Shown here piece after piece: positions 8,329 through 16,706 of a stretch of DNA of 64,000 nucleotides; position 1 is the stretch's first letter, and every line of letters starts with the position of its first letter. The position numbers and the translations under genes are program-made. Origin of the DNA: CAVSCR01 sp963726575 (GTDB lineage Bacteria; Actinomycetota; Actinomycetes; JAHEKZ01); assembly GCA_963726575.1 (NCBI GenBank), contig CAVSCR010000005.1:806001-870000 (forward strand). Direction: 5' to 3'. The notes under the pieces are model-generated. The model was not told the origin of the DNA. It made no database searches and saw only the letters and a list, made by a program, of their open reading frames with translations.

Positions 8329-9489
8329 GTGCCCAGACCACCGTCGACGGTGCGCCGGCTCGAAGCAGCCACCAGCTCGCTCGCCTCAGCCGCGGTGACC
8401 CGCATGGCCGACACCTTGCCCTGGTTCACGGCGCTGCCGCCGCAGGAACGCTCGTGGATCGGACTGGTCGCCAGGGCGGGCATCGATGCCTTCGTCGAGT
8501 GGTACCGCCACCCCGACTCCGGACACCGCGTCAGCGCCGACGTCTTCGGCCCCGCCCCACGCGCCCTGACCCGTGCAGTCACCTTGCAGCAGACGGTCGA
8601 GATGGTGCGCGTCACCATCGACGTGGTCGAGGAGTACGCCGACCAGCTCGCAGCCCCGGGGCACGTGGATGAGTTGCGCGAGGCCGTGCTGCACTATGCG
8701 CGCGAGGTCGCCTTCGCCACCGCGCAGGTGTACGCCGAGGCTGCCGAGACGCGCGGAGCGTGGGACGCGCGGCTCGAGGCGCTGGTCGTCGAGTCGCTGC
8801 TGCGCGGCGACGCCGGCGACGACGTGCTCGCCCGGGCCGCCGCTCTCGGCTGGGGAGCGCCGTCGCTGGTGTGGGCGGTGGCCGGGCACGTGACCGGTGA
8901 GGATCCGCAAGGTGCCGTCAACGACCTGCGTCGCGCTGCCCATCACGCGGGCTTGGTGGTGATGACCGGCAACCGAGGCGAGGAGCTGGTCGCTTTGCTG
9001 GGCGGCGACGGCGATCCGATGCAGACCACCCATCAGCTCGCCGGTCGCTTCGGACCGGGACCACTGGTCGTCGGTCCTGGTGTCGACGGGCTGGCCCACG
9101 CGTCGTTCTCCCTTGGCCCGGCACTGGCCGGCCTGCAGGCGGTGAGCGCGTGGCCGCAGGCACCGAGGCCGGTGGCGGCCGACGACCTGCTTCCGGAGCG
9201 TGCCCTGGCCGGTGACGCGTCGGCGCGCGAGCAACTCGTAGCCCAGGTCTTCACGCCACTGGCGGCGGCCGGCGGCGGTCTCCTCGAGACCGCGGCGACG
9301 CTGCTGGAGCGCTCGGGTTCGCTGGAAGGCGCCGCTCGGGCGCTGTTCGTGCACGCGAACACGGTGCGCTACCGGATCCGGCGGATCGCCGAGGTCAGTG
9401 GGCAGCCGATCACGGAGCCTCGCGGGGCCTTCACGGTGCACCTCGCCCTGGGATATGGGCGATTGGCCCAAGCGGCACCGCCCTTGTAG
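8329..9489 (+). CDS. fasR: PucR-family transcriptional regulator of fatty acid synthesis (FasR-like)
   Basis: The protein (386 residues) ends in the PucR-type helix-turn-helix, with LLERSGSLEGAARALFVHANTVRYRIRRIAEV at about residues 324-355; the middle is the GGDEF-like region of PucR/CdaR activators. In Streptomyces the PucR-family FasR gene lies immediately upstream of fabD-fabH-acpP-fabF and activates that operon, and the gene order here is the same. GTG at 8329 is chosen because homology begins there and a TANNNT box precedes it; the frame is open further upstream, but that part is antisense to the PHP gene. A short perfect palindrome overlaps its stop codon and may be its binding site. 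Confidence 0.85.
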   Translation: MPRPPSTVRRLEAATSSLASAAVTRMADTLPWFTALPPQERSWIGLVARAGIDAFVEWYRHPDSGHRVSADVFGPAPRALTRAVTLQQTVEMVRVTIDVVEEYADQLAAPGHVDELREAVLHYAREVAFATAQVYAEAAETRGAWDARLEALVVESLLRGDAGDDVLARAAALGWGAPSLVWAVAGHVTGEDPQGAVNDLRRAAHHAGLVVMTGNRGEELVALLGGDGDPMQTTHQLAGRFGPGPLVVGPGVDGLAHASFSLGPALAGLQAVSAWPQAPRPVAADDLLPERALAGDASAREQLVAQVFTPLAAAGGGLLETAATLLERSGSLEGAARALFVHANTVRYRIRRIAEVSGQPITEPRGAFTVHLALGYGRLAQAAPPL

Positions 9490-9500
9490 GATTCCTACAA
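9484..9500. promoter_or_regulatory. Candidate operator upstream of fabD
   Basis: TTGTAGGATTCCTACAA is a perfect inverted repeat with 8-base arms around one central base. It overlaps the fasR stop codon (TAG at 9487-9489) and lies 68 bases before fabD. The position suits a FasR binding site controlling the fab operon; the assignment to FasR is inference. Confidence 0.55.
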
Positions 9501-9568
9501 CGTCTGTTACGGATCCTCGTGCCAGCCGATACGTCCCCACCCGCCACCCGCACGACAGAGTGGAGCCC

Positions 9569-10753
9569 GTGCTCGTCATCGTCGCGCCCGGACAGGGCGC
9601 CCAGACCCCCGGCTTCCTCACCCCGTGGCTGGAGGTCCCCGGCTTCGAAGACCGGATGAACTGGCTGTCGATCTGCACCGACCTCGACCTCGTGGAGTAC
9701 GGCACCAAAGCCGACGCCGAGACGATCCGCGACACGGCGATCGCGCAACCGCTGCTCGTCGCTGCGGGTCTGGTGCCGCTGTTGTCGCTGTTCCCACACC
9801 CCTCCGACGCCTTCCACCGCGTGGGCGCCGGTGCCGGACACTCGGTCGGCGAGATCACGGCCGCCGCGGCCACCGGTGTGATGAGCGCGGAGCAGGCTTT
9901 GGTGTTCGTGCGCGAGCGCGGGCGAGCCATGGCACGCGCGGCCGCCGCCGTTCCCTCCGGCATGACCGCCGTGCTCGGCGGAGAACCGGACGAGGTGCTG
10001 GCGAAGATCGCCGAACACGGCCTCTACCCGGCGAACAACAACGGCACCGGCCAGATCATCGCCGGTGGATCGATGGACGACCTCGCCCGATTCGCCGAAG
10101 ACGCCCCGAACGGCGCGCGGCTGCGTCCGCTCAGCGTGGCCGGGGCGTTCCACACGCCCTTCATGGCACCGGCGGTCGAGACGCTGCGCGGACTCGCACG
10201 GGCGATCTCGACCCACGACGCACGCACGCGTCTGCTGTCCAACGTCGACGGCGAGGTGGTCCACAGCGGCCGCGACTTCCTGCGTCGGATCGTGACGCAG
10301 GTGAGCAACCCCGTGCGCTGGGACCTGTGCATGAAGGCGATGGGCGACCTCGGCGTCACCGGAGTGATCGAGGTCCCGCCGGCCGGAACACTGTCCGGGC
10401 TGATCAAGCGCAACCTGCCGGGCGTCGACGTGGTGGCCCTGAAGACGCCCGACGACATCCCCGCTGCCCTGGAGATGGTCGAGAAGCATGGCTCCCTGAG
10501 CCCCATGGACACCTCGCCCTCGTGGCGGATGCTGGTGGCACCGGCCAAGGGCACCTTCCGGCGGGGCTCGGTGGCGCAGGGCCACGACCTCGACCCCGGC
10601 GCCGAGATCGGCACCCTGGTGACGTTGCGCGACGAACAGCCCGTGTCTGCGCCGCATGGCGGCACGGTCATCGAGTGGCTCGTCGAAGACGGCGATCCGG
10701 TGGCGCCAGGACAACCGTTGGTCCGCCTCTACCCACGTGAGGGGACGTCATGA
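9569..10753 (+). CDS. fabD: Malonyl-CoA:ACP transacylase with degenerate biotinyl-like C-terminal domain
   Basis: FabD loads malonyl groups onto acyl carrier protein for chain extension. Key motifs are APGQGAQTPGFLTPWL at the N terminus, the nucleophile elbow GHSVG (Ser92), the active-site His in AGAFHTPFM (His195), and STHDARTRLLSNVDG. The start at 9569 gives the usual MLVIVAPGQGAQ; GTG at 9560 is an alternative. The protein is about 80 residues longer than typical FabD. The tail reads like a biotinyl/lipoyl hammerhead (LVAPAKGTF, then VSAPHGGTVIEWLVEDGDPV, GQPLVRL), but the modified Lys is missing and an Arg near residue 354 lies where MK would be. It overlaps fabH by four bases. Confidence 0.93.
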   Translation: MLVIVAPGQGAQTPGFLTPWLEVPGFEDRMNWLSICTDLDLVEYGTKADAETIRDTAIAQPLLVAAGLVPLLSLFPHPSDAFHRVGAGAGHSVGEITAAAATGVMSAEQALVFVRERGRAMARAAAAVPSGMTAVLGGEPDEVLAKIAEHGLYPANNNGTGQIIAGGSMDDLARFAEDAPNGARLRPLSVAGAFHTPFMAPAVETLRGLARAISTHDARTRLLSNVDGEVVHSGRDFLRRIVTQVSNPVRWDLCMKAMGDLGVTGVIEVPPAGTLSGLIKRNLPGVDVVALKTPDDIPAALEMVEKHGSLSPMDTSPSWRMLVAPAKGTFRRGSVAQGHDLDPGAEIGTLVTLRDEQPVSAPHGGTVIEWLVEDGDPVAPGQPLVRLYPREGTS

Positions 10754-11751
10754 AGGTCCTCACCGACATCACCGGTGCACAGCACACGCGTCTGCTCGGA
10801 GTCGGTGGTTACCGGCCCGCCCGGGTCGTGACGAACGACGAGATCTGCGAGTACATCGACTCCTCCGACGAGTGGATCCGCGAACGCTCCGGCATCCGCA
10901 CCCGGCACTTCGCCGCAGCTGACGAGTCGGTCGTGGACATGTCGGTGGCAGCGGCCGAGAAGGCGCTCGCGACATCAGGCATCCGGCCCGACCAGCTGTC
11001 GGCAGTGATCATCGCCACCGTCACGCACCTGAGCCAGACGCCGGCCGCCTCGGCTCTGGTGGCCGAGCGCCTCGGGGCGGTCAACCCGGCCGCGTTCGAC
11101 ATCTCGGCGGCGTGCGCCGGCTTCAGCTACGGCGTGGCATTGGCCAACGACATGATCCGCGGCGGCAGCGCGCAGTACATCCTGATCGTCGGCGTCGAGA
11201 AGCTGTCCGACATGGTGCGACGAGACGACCGCGGCACGGCGTTCATCTTCGGGGACGGCGCCGGCGCAGCAGTCGTGGGCCCCTCCGACGACGTCGGCAT
11301 CGGTCCGGTCGTCTGGGGATCCGACGGGTCACAGGCCGACGCCATCGAGCAGGACGTGTTCTGGACTGCGTTGCGGGACGACCCGTCGCACGCGTTCCCG
11401 GCCCTGAAGATGTCGGGTCAGCAGGTGTTTCGCTGGGCGGTGTTCGAGATGGCCAAAGTCGCCGAACAGGCGCTGGCAGCCGCGGGAATCACCGCAGACG
11501 ATCTGGATGTGTTCATCCCGCACCAGGCCAACATGCGGATCACCGACGCGATGATCAAGAAGCTGAACCTCCCCGAGCACGTGGTCGTCGCCCGCGACAT
11601 CGAGGAGACCGGCAACACGTCAGCGGCGTCGATCCCGTTGGCGATGTCGCGCATGCTCGAGACCGGCGACGCCAAGAGCGGAGACACCGCACTGCTCATT
11701 GGCTTCGGCGCCGGCCTCGTCTACTCCGCTCAGGTCGTCAGGTTGCCCTGA
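10750..11751 (+). CDS. fabH: Beta-ketoacyl-ACP synthase III
   Basis: FabH starts type II fatty acid synthesis by condensing an acyl-CoA primer with malonyl-ACP. The 333-residue protein has the full Cys-His-Asn triad: Cys122 in ISAACAGFSYG, His258 in IPHQANMRI and Asn289 in EETGNTSAASIP. The ATG overlaps the fabD stop (ATGA), so translation is probably coupled. Primer preference (straight or branched) cannot be read from the sequence. Confidence 0.95.
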   Translation: MKVLTDITGAQHTRLLGVGGYRPARVVTNDEICEYIDSSDEWIRERSGIRTRHFAAADESVVDMSVAAAEKALATSGIRPDQLSAVIIATVTHLSQTPAASALVAERLGAVNPAAFDISAACAGFSYGVALANDMIRGGSAQYILIVGVEKLSDMVRRDDRGTAFIFGDGAGAAVVGPSDDVGIGPVVWGSDGSQADAIEQDVFWTALRDDPSHAFPALKMSGQQVFRWAVFEMAKVAEQALAAAGITADDLDVFIPHQANMRITDAMIKKLNLPEHVVVARDIEETGNTSAASIPLAMSRMLETGDAKSGDTALLIGFGAGLVYSAQVVRLP

Positions 11752-11762
11752 GCCCCATATCT

Positions 11763-11779
11763 CCCCGCACCAGGCGGGG
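11763..11779 (+). other. Intercistronic hairpin between fabH and acpP
   Basis: CCCCGC, a five-base loop and GCGGGG form a six-pair GC stem about 40 bases before acpP. It has no U-tract, so it is more likely an mRNA processing or stabilising structure, or a weak attenuator, than a full terminator. It could help set acpP output apart from fabH. Confidence 0.4.
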
Positions 11780-11818
11780 TTGCAGCACCGAACCATCCCG
11801 CACCAACAAGGAGAACTC

Positions 11819-12064
11819 ATGGCGGACCAGCAGGAGATCCTCGGCGGCCTCGCCGAGATCATCAACGACATCGCGGGCGTGCCCGTCGAAAACGTGCAGC
11901 TCGACAAGTCGTTCACCGACGACCTGGACATCGACTCGCTGTCCATGGTCGAGGTCGTGGTGGCCGCAGAAGAGAAGTTCGGCGTGAAGATCCCCGACGA
12001 CGACGTGAAGAACCTGCGTACCGTCGGTGACGCGGTGAGCTACATCGAGCAGGCGGGTGCCTGA
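11819..12064 (+). CDS. acpP: Acyl carrier protein
   Basis: The 81-residue acidic protein carries the growing acyl chain on a 4'-phosphopantetheine arm attached to Ser40 in the motif DIDSLSMVE. The four-helix ACP pattern is complete, with EEKFGVKIPDDD following. A strong AAGGAG ribosome binding site precedes the ATG. It sits between fabH and fabF in the cluster and has its own 67-base leader with a hairpin, unlike the overlapping neighbours. Confidence 0.96.
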   Translation: MADQQEILGGLAEIINDIAGVPVENVQLDKSFTDDLDIDSLSMVEVVVAAEEKFGVKIPDDDVKNLRTVGDAVSYIEQAGA

Positions 12065-12067
12065 GCG

Positions 12068-13321
12068 ATGAGCAACTCCCCCAGGTCGAACCCCCGCGTC
12101 GTCGTCACCGGTCTCGGCGCGACCACGCCGCTGGGCGGCGACGTCGCATCGACCTGGGACGGCTTGCTCGCGGGAAGGTCCGGCGTCCGCACCCTCACGC
12201 AGGGCTGGGCGGCGGACCTTCCCGTGCACTTCGCGGCGTCAGCGGCGGTCGACCCGAGTGAAGTCATGGACCGGGTCGAGGCGCGCAAACTCGACCGCAC
12301 ACAACAGTTCGCTCTGATCGCGGCGCGAGAAGCCTGGGCCGACGCCGGCGAACCGGCCGTGGATTCCACTCGCCTCGCGGTGTCTTTCGCCACCGGAATC
12401 GGTGGCGCGGTCACCCTGATCGAGTCGTGGGACACGTTGCGCGAGAAGGGCCCGCGCCGAGTGAGCCCGCACACAATCCCGATGATCATGCCGAACGGAC
12501 CGGCCGCCGTGGTTGGCATCGAGCTCGGCGCACGCGCCGGCGTGCACACCCCGGTGTCGGCGTGCGCCTCGGGTGCCGAAGCCGTGGCCCAAGGCCTGGA
12601 GATGATTCGCTCCGGTGCGGCCGACGTGGTGATGGTGGGCGGCACCGAGGCCTGTATCCACCCGCTGCCGCTGGCGGCGTTCGCGGCGATGATGGCGCTC
12701 AGCAAGCGCAACGACGAGCCCCAGCGGGCCTCTCGTCCCTGGGACAAGGGACGGGATGGCTTCGTGTTCGGCGAAGGCGCCGCCGCCATGATCTTGGAGT
12801 CCGAGGAGCACGCCCGCGCTCGTGGCGCGAAGATCTATGCCGAGGTCGCCGGAGCCGGCGTGACGTCGGACGCGCACCACATCGCGCAACCGGACCCCAC
12901 GGGCATGGGCGCCACCCGCGCCATGACGGCCGCACTCGACGATGCCGGCGTCGAACCGCATCAGATCGTTCATGTCAACGCCCACGGCACCAGCACGCCA
13001 CAAGGCGACGTCGCGGAGATCAAGGCGATCCGCGCGGCGCTCGGCGACGCAGCCGACGCCACCGCCGTGACGTCGACCAAGTCGATGACCGGACACCTTC
13101 TTGGTGCGGCTGGTGCCGTCGAGTCGATGGCGGTCATCTTGGCGCTGTACAACCGCCTTGCACCGCCGACGATCAACCTCGAGGACAAGGACGACGAGGT
13201 CGACCTCGACATCATCACGGGCGAGCCGCGTCGACTGCCCAGCGGCGACATCGCCGCCCTGAACAACTCCTTCGGGTTCGGCGGCCACAACGTCGCCCTC
13301 GTCTTTCGGAGCATCGAATGA
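12068..13321 (+). CDS. fabF: Beta-ketoacyl-ACP synthase II
   Basis: FabF elongates acyl-ACP by condensation with malonyl-ACP. The 417-residue protein shows the Cys-His-His triad: Cys166 in SACASGAEA, His306 in NAHGTSTP and His343 in KSMTGHLLGAAGA, plus the terminal NNSFGFGGHN loop. It starts three bases after the acpP stop and overlaps accD by four bases, so the cluster is translated as a tight unit. In mycobacteria the equivalent position is held by kasA/kasB. Confidence 0.95.
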   Translation: MSNSPRSNPRVVVTGLGATTPLGGDVASTWDGLLAGRSGVRTLTQGWAADLPVHFAASAAVDPSEVMDRVEARKLDRTQQFALIAAREAWADAGEPAVDSTRLAVSFATGIGGAVTLIESWDTLREKGPRRVSPHTIPMIMPNGPAAVVGIELGARAGVHTPVSACASGAEAVAQGLEMIRSGAADVVMVGGTEACIHPLPLAAFAAMMALSKRNDEPQRASRPWDKGRDGFVFGEGAAAMILESEEHARARGAKIYAEVAGAGVTSDAHHIAQPDPTGMGATRAMTAALDDAGVEPHQIVHVNAHGTSTPQGDVAEIKAIRAALGDAADATAVTSTKSMTGHLLGAAGAVESMAVILALYNRLAPPTINLEDKDDEVDLDIITGEPRRLPSGDIAALNNSFGFGGHNVALVFRSIE

Positions 13322-14775
13322 CCGTGACGAACGGCAAGCCCGCGATCGCGCAGGACAACCCACCCGCGGTCAAGAAGGAGAAGCTGCCGCGGGACCAAGA
13401 CCCGCGTAACCCCCGCCTGCGCCTGGCAAGCCTGTTCGACAACGGCACGTTCGTCGCGCTGACGGCCGACGGAGACTCCGGCATGCTCGCCGCGACCGGA
13501 CTGATCCTGGGGGCACCCTGCGTGGCCTTCGCCTCCGACCCCACCATCATGGGCGGGGCGATGGGCCAGGAGGGCTGCAAGGTGATCCTGGCGGCGTATG
13601 CACGCGCGCTGGCCGACCAGGTTCCGGTCATCGGACTGTGGCACAGCGGCGGCGCCCGACTTGCCGAGGGCGTCGTGTCCTTGCACGCCGTGGGCGAGGT
13701 CTTCAACATCATGACCCGCGCGTCGGGCAAGATCCCGCAGATCTCGGTGGTGCTCGGCGCCGCGGCAGGTGGCGCCGCATACGGACCGGCGCTGACCGAC
13801 ATCGTGATCCTCGGTCCGCAGGGCCGGGTCTTCGTCACCGGCCCAGACGTCGTGCGCTCGGTGACCGGCGAGGACGTCGACATGGAACGCCTCGGCGGAC
13901 CCGAACCGCATGGCCGACGCAGTGGCGTCGTGCACATCACCACCGACTCCGAGACCGAGGCCCTCGACAAGGCGCGCCGGTTGACCAACCTGCTCGGCAG
14001 CCAGGGCGAGCTGGAGTCCGTCGCGGCCGTGAGCGACGTGAATCTGGGCGAGTTCCTGCCCGAGTCGGCCAAGCGCGCCTACGACGTGCACCCGCTCGTC
14101 GACCATCTGTTCGACGACGACACCCAGGTGGAGCTGCACGAGCGTTGGGCACCGAACATCGTCACCGCACTCGGACGGCTCGGCGGCCGCACCGTCGGCG
14201 TCATCGCCAACAACCCCTTGCGTCTGGGGGGATGCCTGGACTCACCTTCGGCGGAGAAGGCGTCGCGCTTCGTGCGTATGTGCGACGCGTTCGGTGTTCC
14301 GCTGATCGTCGTGGTCGACGTCCCCGGATACCTGCCTGGCGTCGGGCAGGAGTGGGAGGGCGTCGTCCGTCGCGGTGCGAAGCTTCTGCACGCGTTCGCC
14401 GAAGCCGTCGTGCCACGCGTGACCGTGGTGACCCGCAAGGCGTACGGCGGCGCATACATCGCGATGAACAGCCGCGCTCTCGGCGCGACGAAGGTGTACG
14501 CGTGGCCGGAGGCCACCGTGGCCGTCATGGGGTCGGTGGCCGCAGTGCGCATCCTGCACCGGCGCCGTATCGCCGAGGTTCCCGAGGACATGCGCGCCCA
14601 GATCGAGCAGGAACTGGCGGAGGAGCACGAGCTCATCGCCGGCGGGCTGGACAAGGCGATGACCCTCGGCGTCGTCGACCAGGTGATCGAGCCGTCGGCC
14701 ACCCGCAGCGCACTGGCGCAGGCGATCGTCGAAGCCGCTCCCCTGCGCGGCCGCCACGGCAACATCCCCCTCTAG
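13318..14775 (+). CDS. accD: Acyl-CoA carboxylase carboxyltransferase subunit (AccD6-like)
   Basis: This 485-residue protein is the biotin-dependent carboxyltransferase that makes malonyl-CoA (or methylmalonyl-CoA). It has both crotonase-like halves: LWHSGGARLAEGV and GAAAGGAAYGPALTD in the first, and CDAFGVPLIVVVDVPGYLPG with RKAYGGAYIAMNS in the second. Being the last gene of a FabD-ACP-KAS cluster matches mycobacterial accD6, which supplies malonyl-CoA for chain extension. The biotin carboxylase partner is not in the window. Two stacked palindromes follow the stop and probably end the operon. Confidence 0.92.
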   Translation: MTVTNGKPAIAQDNPPAVKKEKLPRDQDPRNPRLRLASLFDNGTFVALTADGDSGMLAATGLILGAPCVAFASDPTIMGGAMGQEGCKVILAAYARALADQVPVIGLWHSGGARLAEGVVSLHAVGEVFNIMTRASGKIPQISVVLGAAAGGAAYGPALTDIVILGPQGRVFVTGPDVVRSVTGEDVDMERLGGPEPHGRRSGVVHITTDSETEALDKARRLTNLLGSQGELESVAAVSDVNLGEFLPESAKRAYDVHPLVDHLFDDDTQVELHERWAPNIVTALGRLGGRTVGVIANNPLRLGGCLDSPSAEKASRFVRMCDAFGVPLIVVVDVPGYLPGVGQEWEGVVRRGAKLLHAFAEAVVPRVTVVTRKAYGGAYIAMNSRALGATKVYAWPEATVAVMGSVAAVRILHRRRIAEVPEDMRAQIEQELAEEHELIAGGLDKAMTLGVVDQVIEPSATRSALAQAIVEAAPLRGRHGNIPL

Positions 14776-14798
14776 TACCTGCACCCTCACCTCACGCA

Positions 14799-14861
14799 AG
14801 CAACGCGGCGTTGCTCCTGAACTTGTAGAAGCAATGAAGCATTGCTTCCATAAGAACAGGA
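14799..14861. repeat. Two tandem palindromes after accD; family 1 copy C
   Basis: AGCAACGC-G-GCGTTGCT is a perfect dyad at 14799-14815. It runs into a second, longer dyad at 14815-14861 whose core is GAAGCAATG-AAG-CATTGCTTC and whose outer arms pair imperfectly (TCCTG...CAGGA). The right side, TTGCTTCCATAAGA, is shared with copies A and B. The shared tail of A and B is only weakly recognisable here (CCGGGGTTCATC on the plus strand). It probably terminates the fab operon. Confidence 0.7.
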
Positions 14862-14936
14862 CTCTTCCGGGGTTCATCAAGGCAGCAGCCCATCGCGGCC
14901 GCAGTGCATCAAGCCGCGGCTCGTCAAGGAGGTCAC

Positions 14937-15389
14937 GTGCCCACGGTCACGCCGTTCCTATGGTTCGACGGCCGAGTCGGCGAGGCCGCCGACTTCTACA
15001 CCTCGGTCTTCGACGACTCAGTCCTCGTGGACTCCAGCCCCGGACCCGACGGCGAGCTGTTCCTGGCCACGCTGCGGATCTACGGCCAGGAGTTCATGAT
15101 CCTCAACGGCGGCCCCCACTACGCGCTCAACCCGGCGTTCTCGATGTTCCTGTCGGTCGACTCTCAGGACGAAGTGGACCACTACTGGGACGCCTTGTGC
15201 GACGGCGGTGAGCCTGGGCAGTGCGGCTGGCTGGTCGACCGCTTCGGTCTGTCGTGGCAGGTGATCCCCACGGCGCTGATGCAGCTGATGGGCGATCCCG
15301 ACCCCGAGAAGGCTGGACGTGTACGCCACGCGATGCTGGCCATGGGCAAGATCGACATCGCCGGGCTGCAGGGCGCCTACGACGGCTGA
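14937..15389 (+). CDS. VOC-fold PhnB-like protein
   Basis: The 150-residue protein belongs to the glyoxalase/bleomycin-resistance fold, PhnB/3-demethylubiquinone methyltransferase-like branch: TPFLWFDGRVGEAADFYTSVF, EFMILNGGPHY, then GWLVDRFGLSWQVIP and a C-terminal DPEKAGRVRHAMLAM. The substrate is unknown for most members of this branch. GTG at 14937 is preceded by AAGGAGG. It stands alone after the fab operon terminator and before a sigma factor gene. Confidence 0.75.
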   Translation: MPTVTPFLWFDGRVGEAADFYTSVFDDSVLVDSSPGPDGELFLATLRIYGQEFMILNGGPHYALNPAFSMFLSVDSQDEVDHYWDALCDGGEPGQCGWLVDRFGLSWQVIPTALMQLMGDPDPEKAGRVRHAMLAMGKIDIAGLQGAYDG

Positions 15390-15454
15390 TACCCCACAAC
15401 TCCGCGCCGAAGCGCCGTCACGCCACCGGCCCCGACTGCGTTGAAGGGGGTGTG

Positions 15455-15973
15455 ATGGGACCGAAGCAGTCGCTCTCGAGCGACGAAGGGTTCGCACAGT
15501 TCGCGACGGGCTGCCACCGATCCCTGTTCGCGCTGGCACTATCGCTCACCGGCGACCGTGGCGCGGCTGAAGACCTCGTGCAAACCGCCCTGGCCCGCAC
15601 GTACCAGCACTGGTCGCGCTTGTCCCGTCCTGAGCAAAACCCCCTTGCCTACGCCCGGCGGATCGTCGTGAATGCCAACACCGACCGCTGGCGCCGCCAC
15701 CGCGGCCGGGAGCACCTGACCGACGTGGTCCCTGAGCCGACGTTCCCCGATGCCAGTGAGCAGGTTGCCGAGCGGGCGTGGCTGCTGCAGGCGCTGCAGC
15801 AGCTCACCGTCAAGGAACGTCGCGTCATCGCGCTCCGCTTCCTGCTCGACCTCTCCGAGCAGCAGGTGGCCGACGAGCTCGACATGAACCCAGCTGCAGT
15901 GCGCAGCGCCACCTATCGCGCCGTCCAGAAGCTGCGCGCCCAGCGTGTCCCGAGCCAGCAGGAGCAGTCATGA
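15455..15973 (+). CDS. SigE-family ECF RNA polymerase sigma factor
   Basis: The 172-residue protein has sigma region 2 (GDRGAAEDLVQTALARTYQHW, then NPLAYARRIVVNANTDRWRR) and region 4 (LTVKERRVIALRFLLDLSEQQVADEL..NPAAVRSATYRA) of the small actinobacterial SigE-type ECF group. AAGGGGG lies upstream of the ATG. The stop overlaps the start of a membrane-anchored partner, the usual layout for a sigma factor with its regulator. The signal it answers to is unknown. Confidence 0.85.
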   Translation: MGPKQSLSSDEGFAQFATGCHRSLFALALSLTGDRGAAEDLVQTALARTYQHWSRLSRPEQNPLAYARRIVVNANTDRWRRHRGREHLTDVVPEPTFPDASEQVAERAWLLQALQQLTVKERRVIALRFLLDLSEQQVADELDMNPAAVRSATYRAVQKLRAQRVPSQQEQS

Positions 15974-16623
15974 TCGACGAAATCGACGCCCCCGACGTGC
16001 ACCTGTGGCTGAACCAAGTTCTGACCGAGTCCACGCCCGAGCTCGACCTTGCTGCCGTCACGCGCGACGGGCGTCAGCGTCGGCGCCGAGCACGGCTGAG
16101 CATCGTCGCGGTGGCAGCCGCAGCCGTCGTCGGCGTCGGCATCCTGACCCCGACACTGCTGTCCGCCTTCGGCGAGCAAACCGGCGCGCTGCCGGTAGGC
16201 AGCTCCTCCGCCACCCCGACGTGCCGCCCGTACGACTTCACCGTCTCGCTCGGCCGCACCGAGGGTACGGCAGGCACGTTCTTCCACACGCTGCGGCTGA
16301 CCAGCCGGCGGGACTGGACCTGCGCCGTGGACACGTCCGTCACGCTGCACTGGGGTGGTGGCGATGTCGGGCCGAGTCCGATCGGATCGGCTTCCTCCTT
16401 CGACGGGCCGGCGATCTATCTCGACAAGGACCGACCCGTGTCCGTGGTGATCGCCGCCCCCGACCCGGCCAACTTCGGGAGCGGGTGTCGCACGGTGCAC
16501 CCCACGACCTTGACGGTGGCGATCCCGGCACGGGCGTCACGCACCACGGAGCTCGCCTGGGACAGCCCCATCTGCCTCAAGGGCGACGGCGCGCCCAGCG
16601 TGCAAGGATTCCAGCAGGGCTGA
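15970..16623 (+). CDS. Membrane-anchored extracytoplasmic protein, possible anti-sigma partner
   Basis: The 217-residue protein has a cytoplasmic N terminus with an Arg-rich stop (RQRRRRARL), one membrane segment near residues 43-66 and an extracytoplasmic domain with paired Cys (TCRPYDF, WTCAV, GSGCRTV, PICLKG) that resembles DUF4232. Its ATG overlaps the sigma factor stop. The topology and coupling suggest an anti-sigma or sensor protein, but no zinc-binding anti-sigma motif is visible, so that role is only inferred from position. A strong hairpin follows. Confidence 0.6.
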   Translation: MIDEIDAPDVHLWLNQVLTESTPELDLAAVTRDGRQRRRRARLSIVAVAAAAVVGVGILTPTLLSAFGEQTGALPVGSSSATPTCRPYDFTVSLGRTEGTAGTFFHTLRLTSRRDWTCAVDTSVTLHWGGGDVGPSPIGSASSFDGPAIYLDKDRPVSVVIAAPDPANFGSGCRTVHPTTLTVAIPARASRTTELAWDSPICLKGDGAPSVQGFQQG

Positions 16624-16651
16624 GTTGCGCATCACAACGCTGCGAGAGGTG

Positions 16652-16695
16652 GCCGGGCGGGCGCGAGCTGAAGGGGTGGCCCGCGCCCGCCCGGC
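16652..16695. terminator. Bidirectional hairpin terminator
   Basis: GCCGGGCGGGCGCG at 16652-16665 pairs perfectly with CGCGCCCGCCCGGC at 16682-16695 around a 16-base loop. It lies between the convergent stops of the membrane protein and the DUF3145 gene, so it can serve both strands. There is no T-tract, which is common for actinobacterial terminators. Confidence 0.7.
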
Positions 16696-16706
16696 AGGCG
16701 TGGCGG

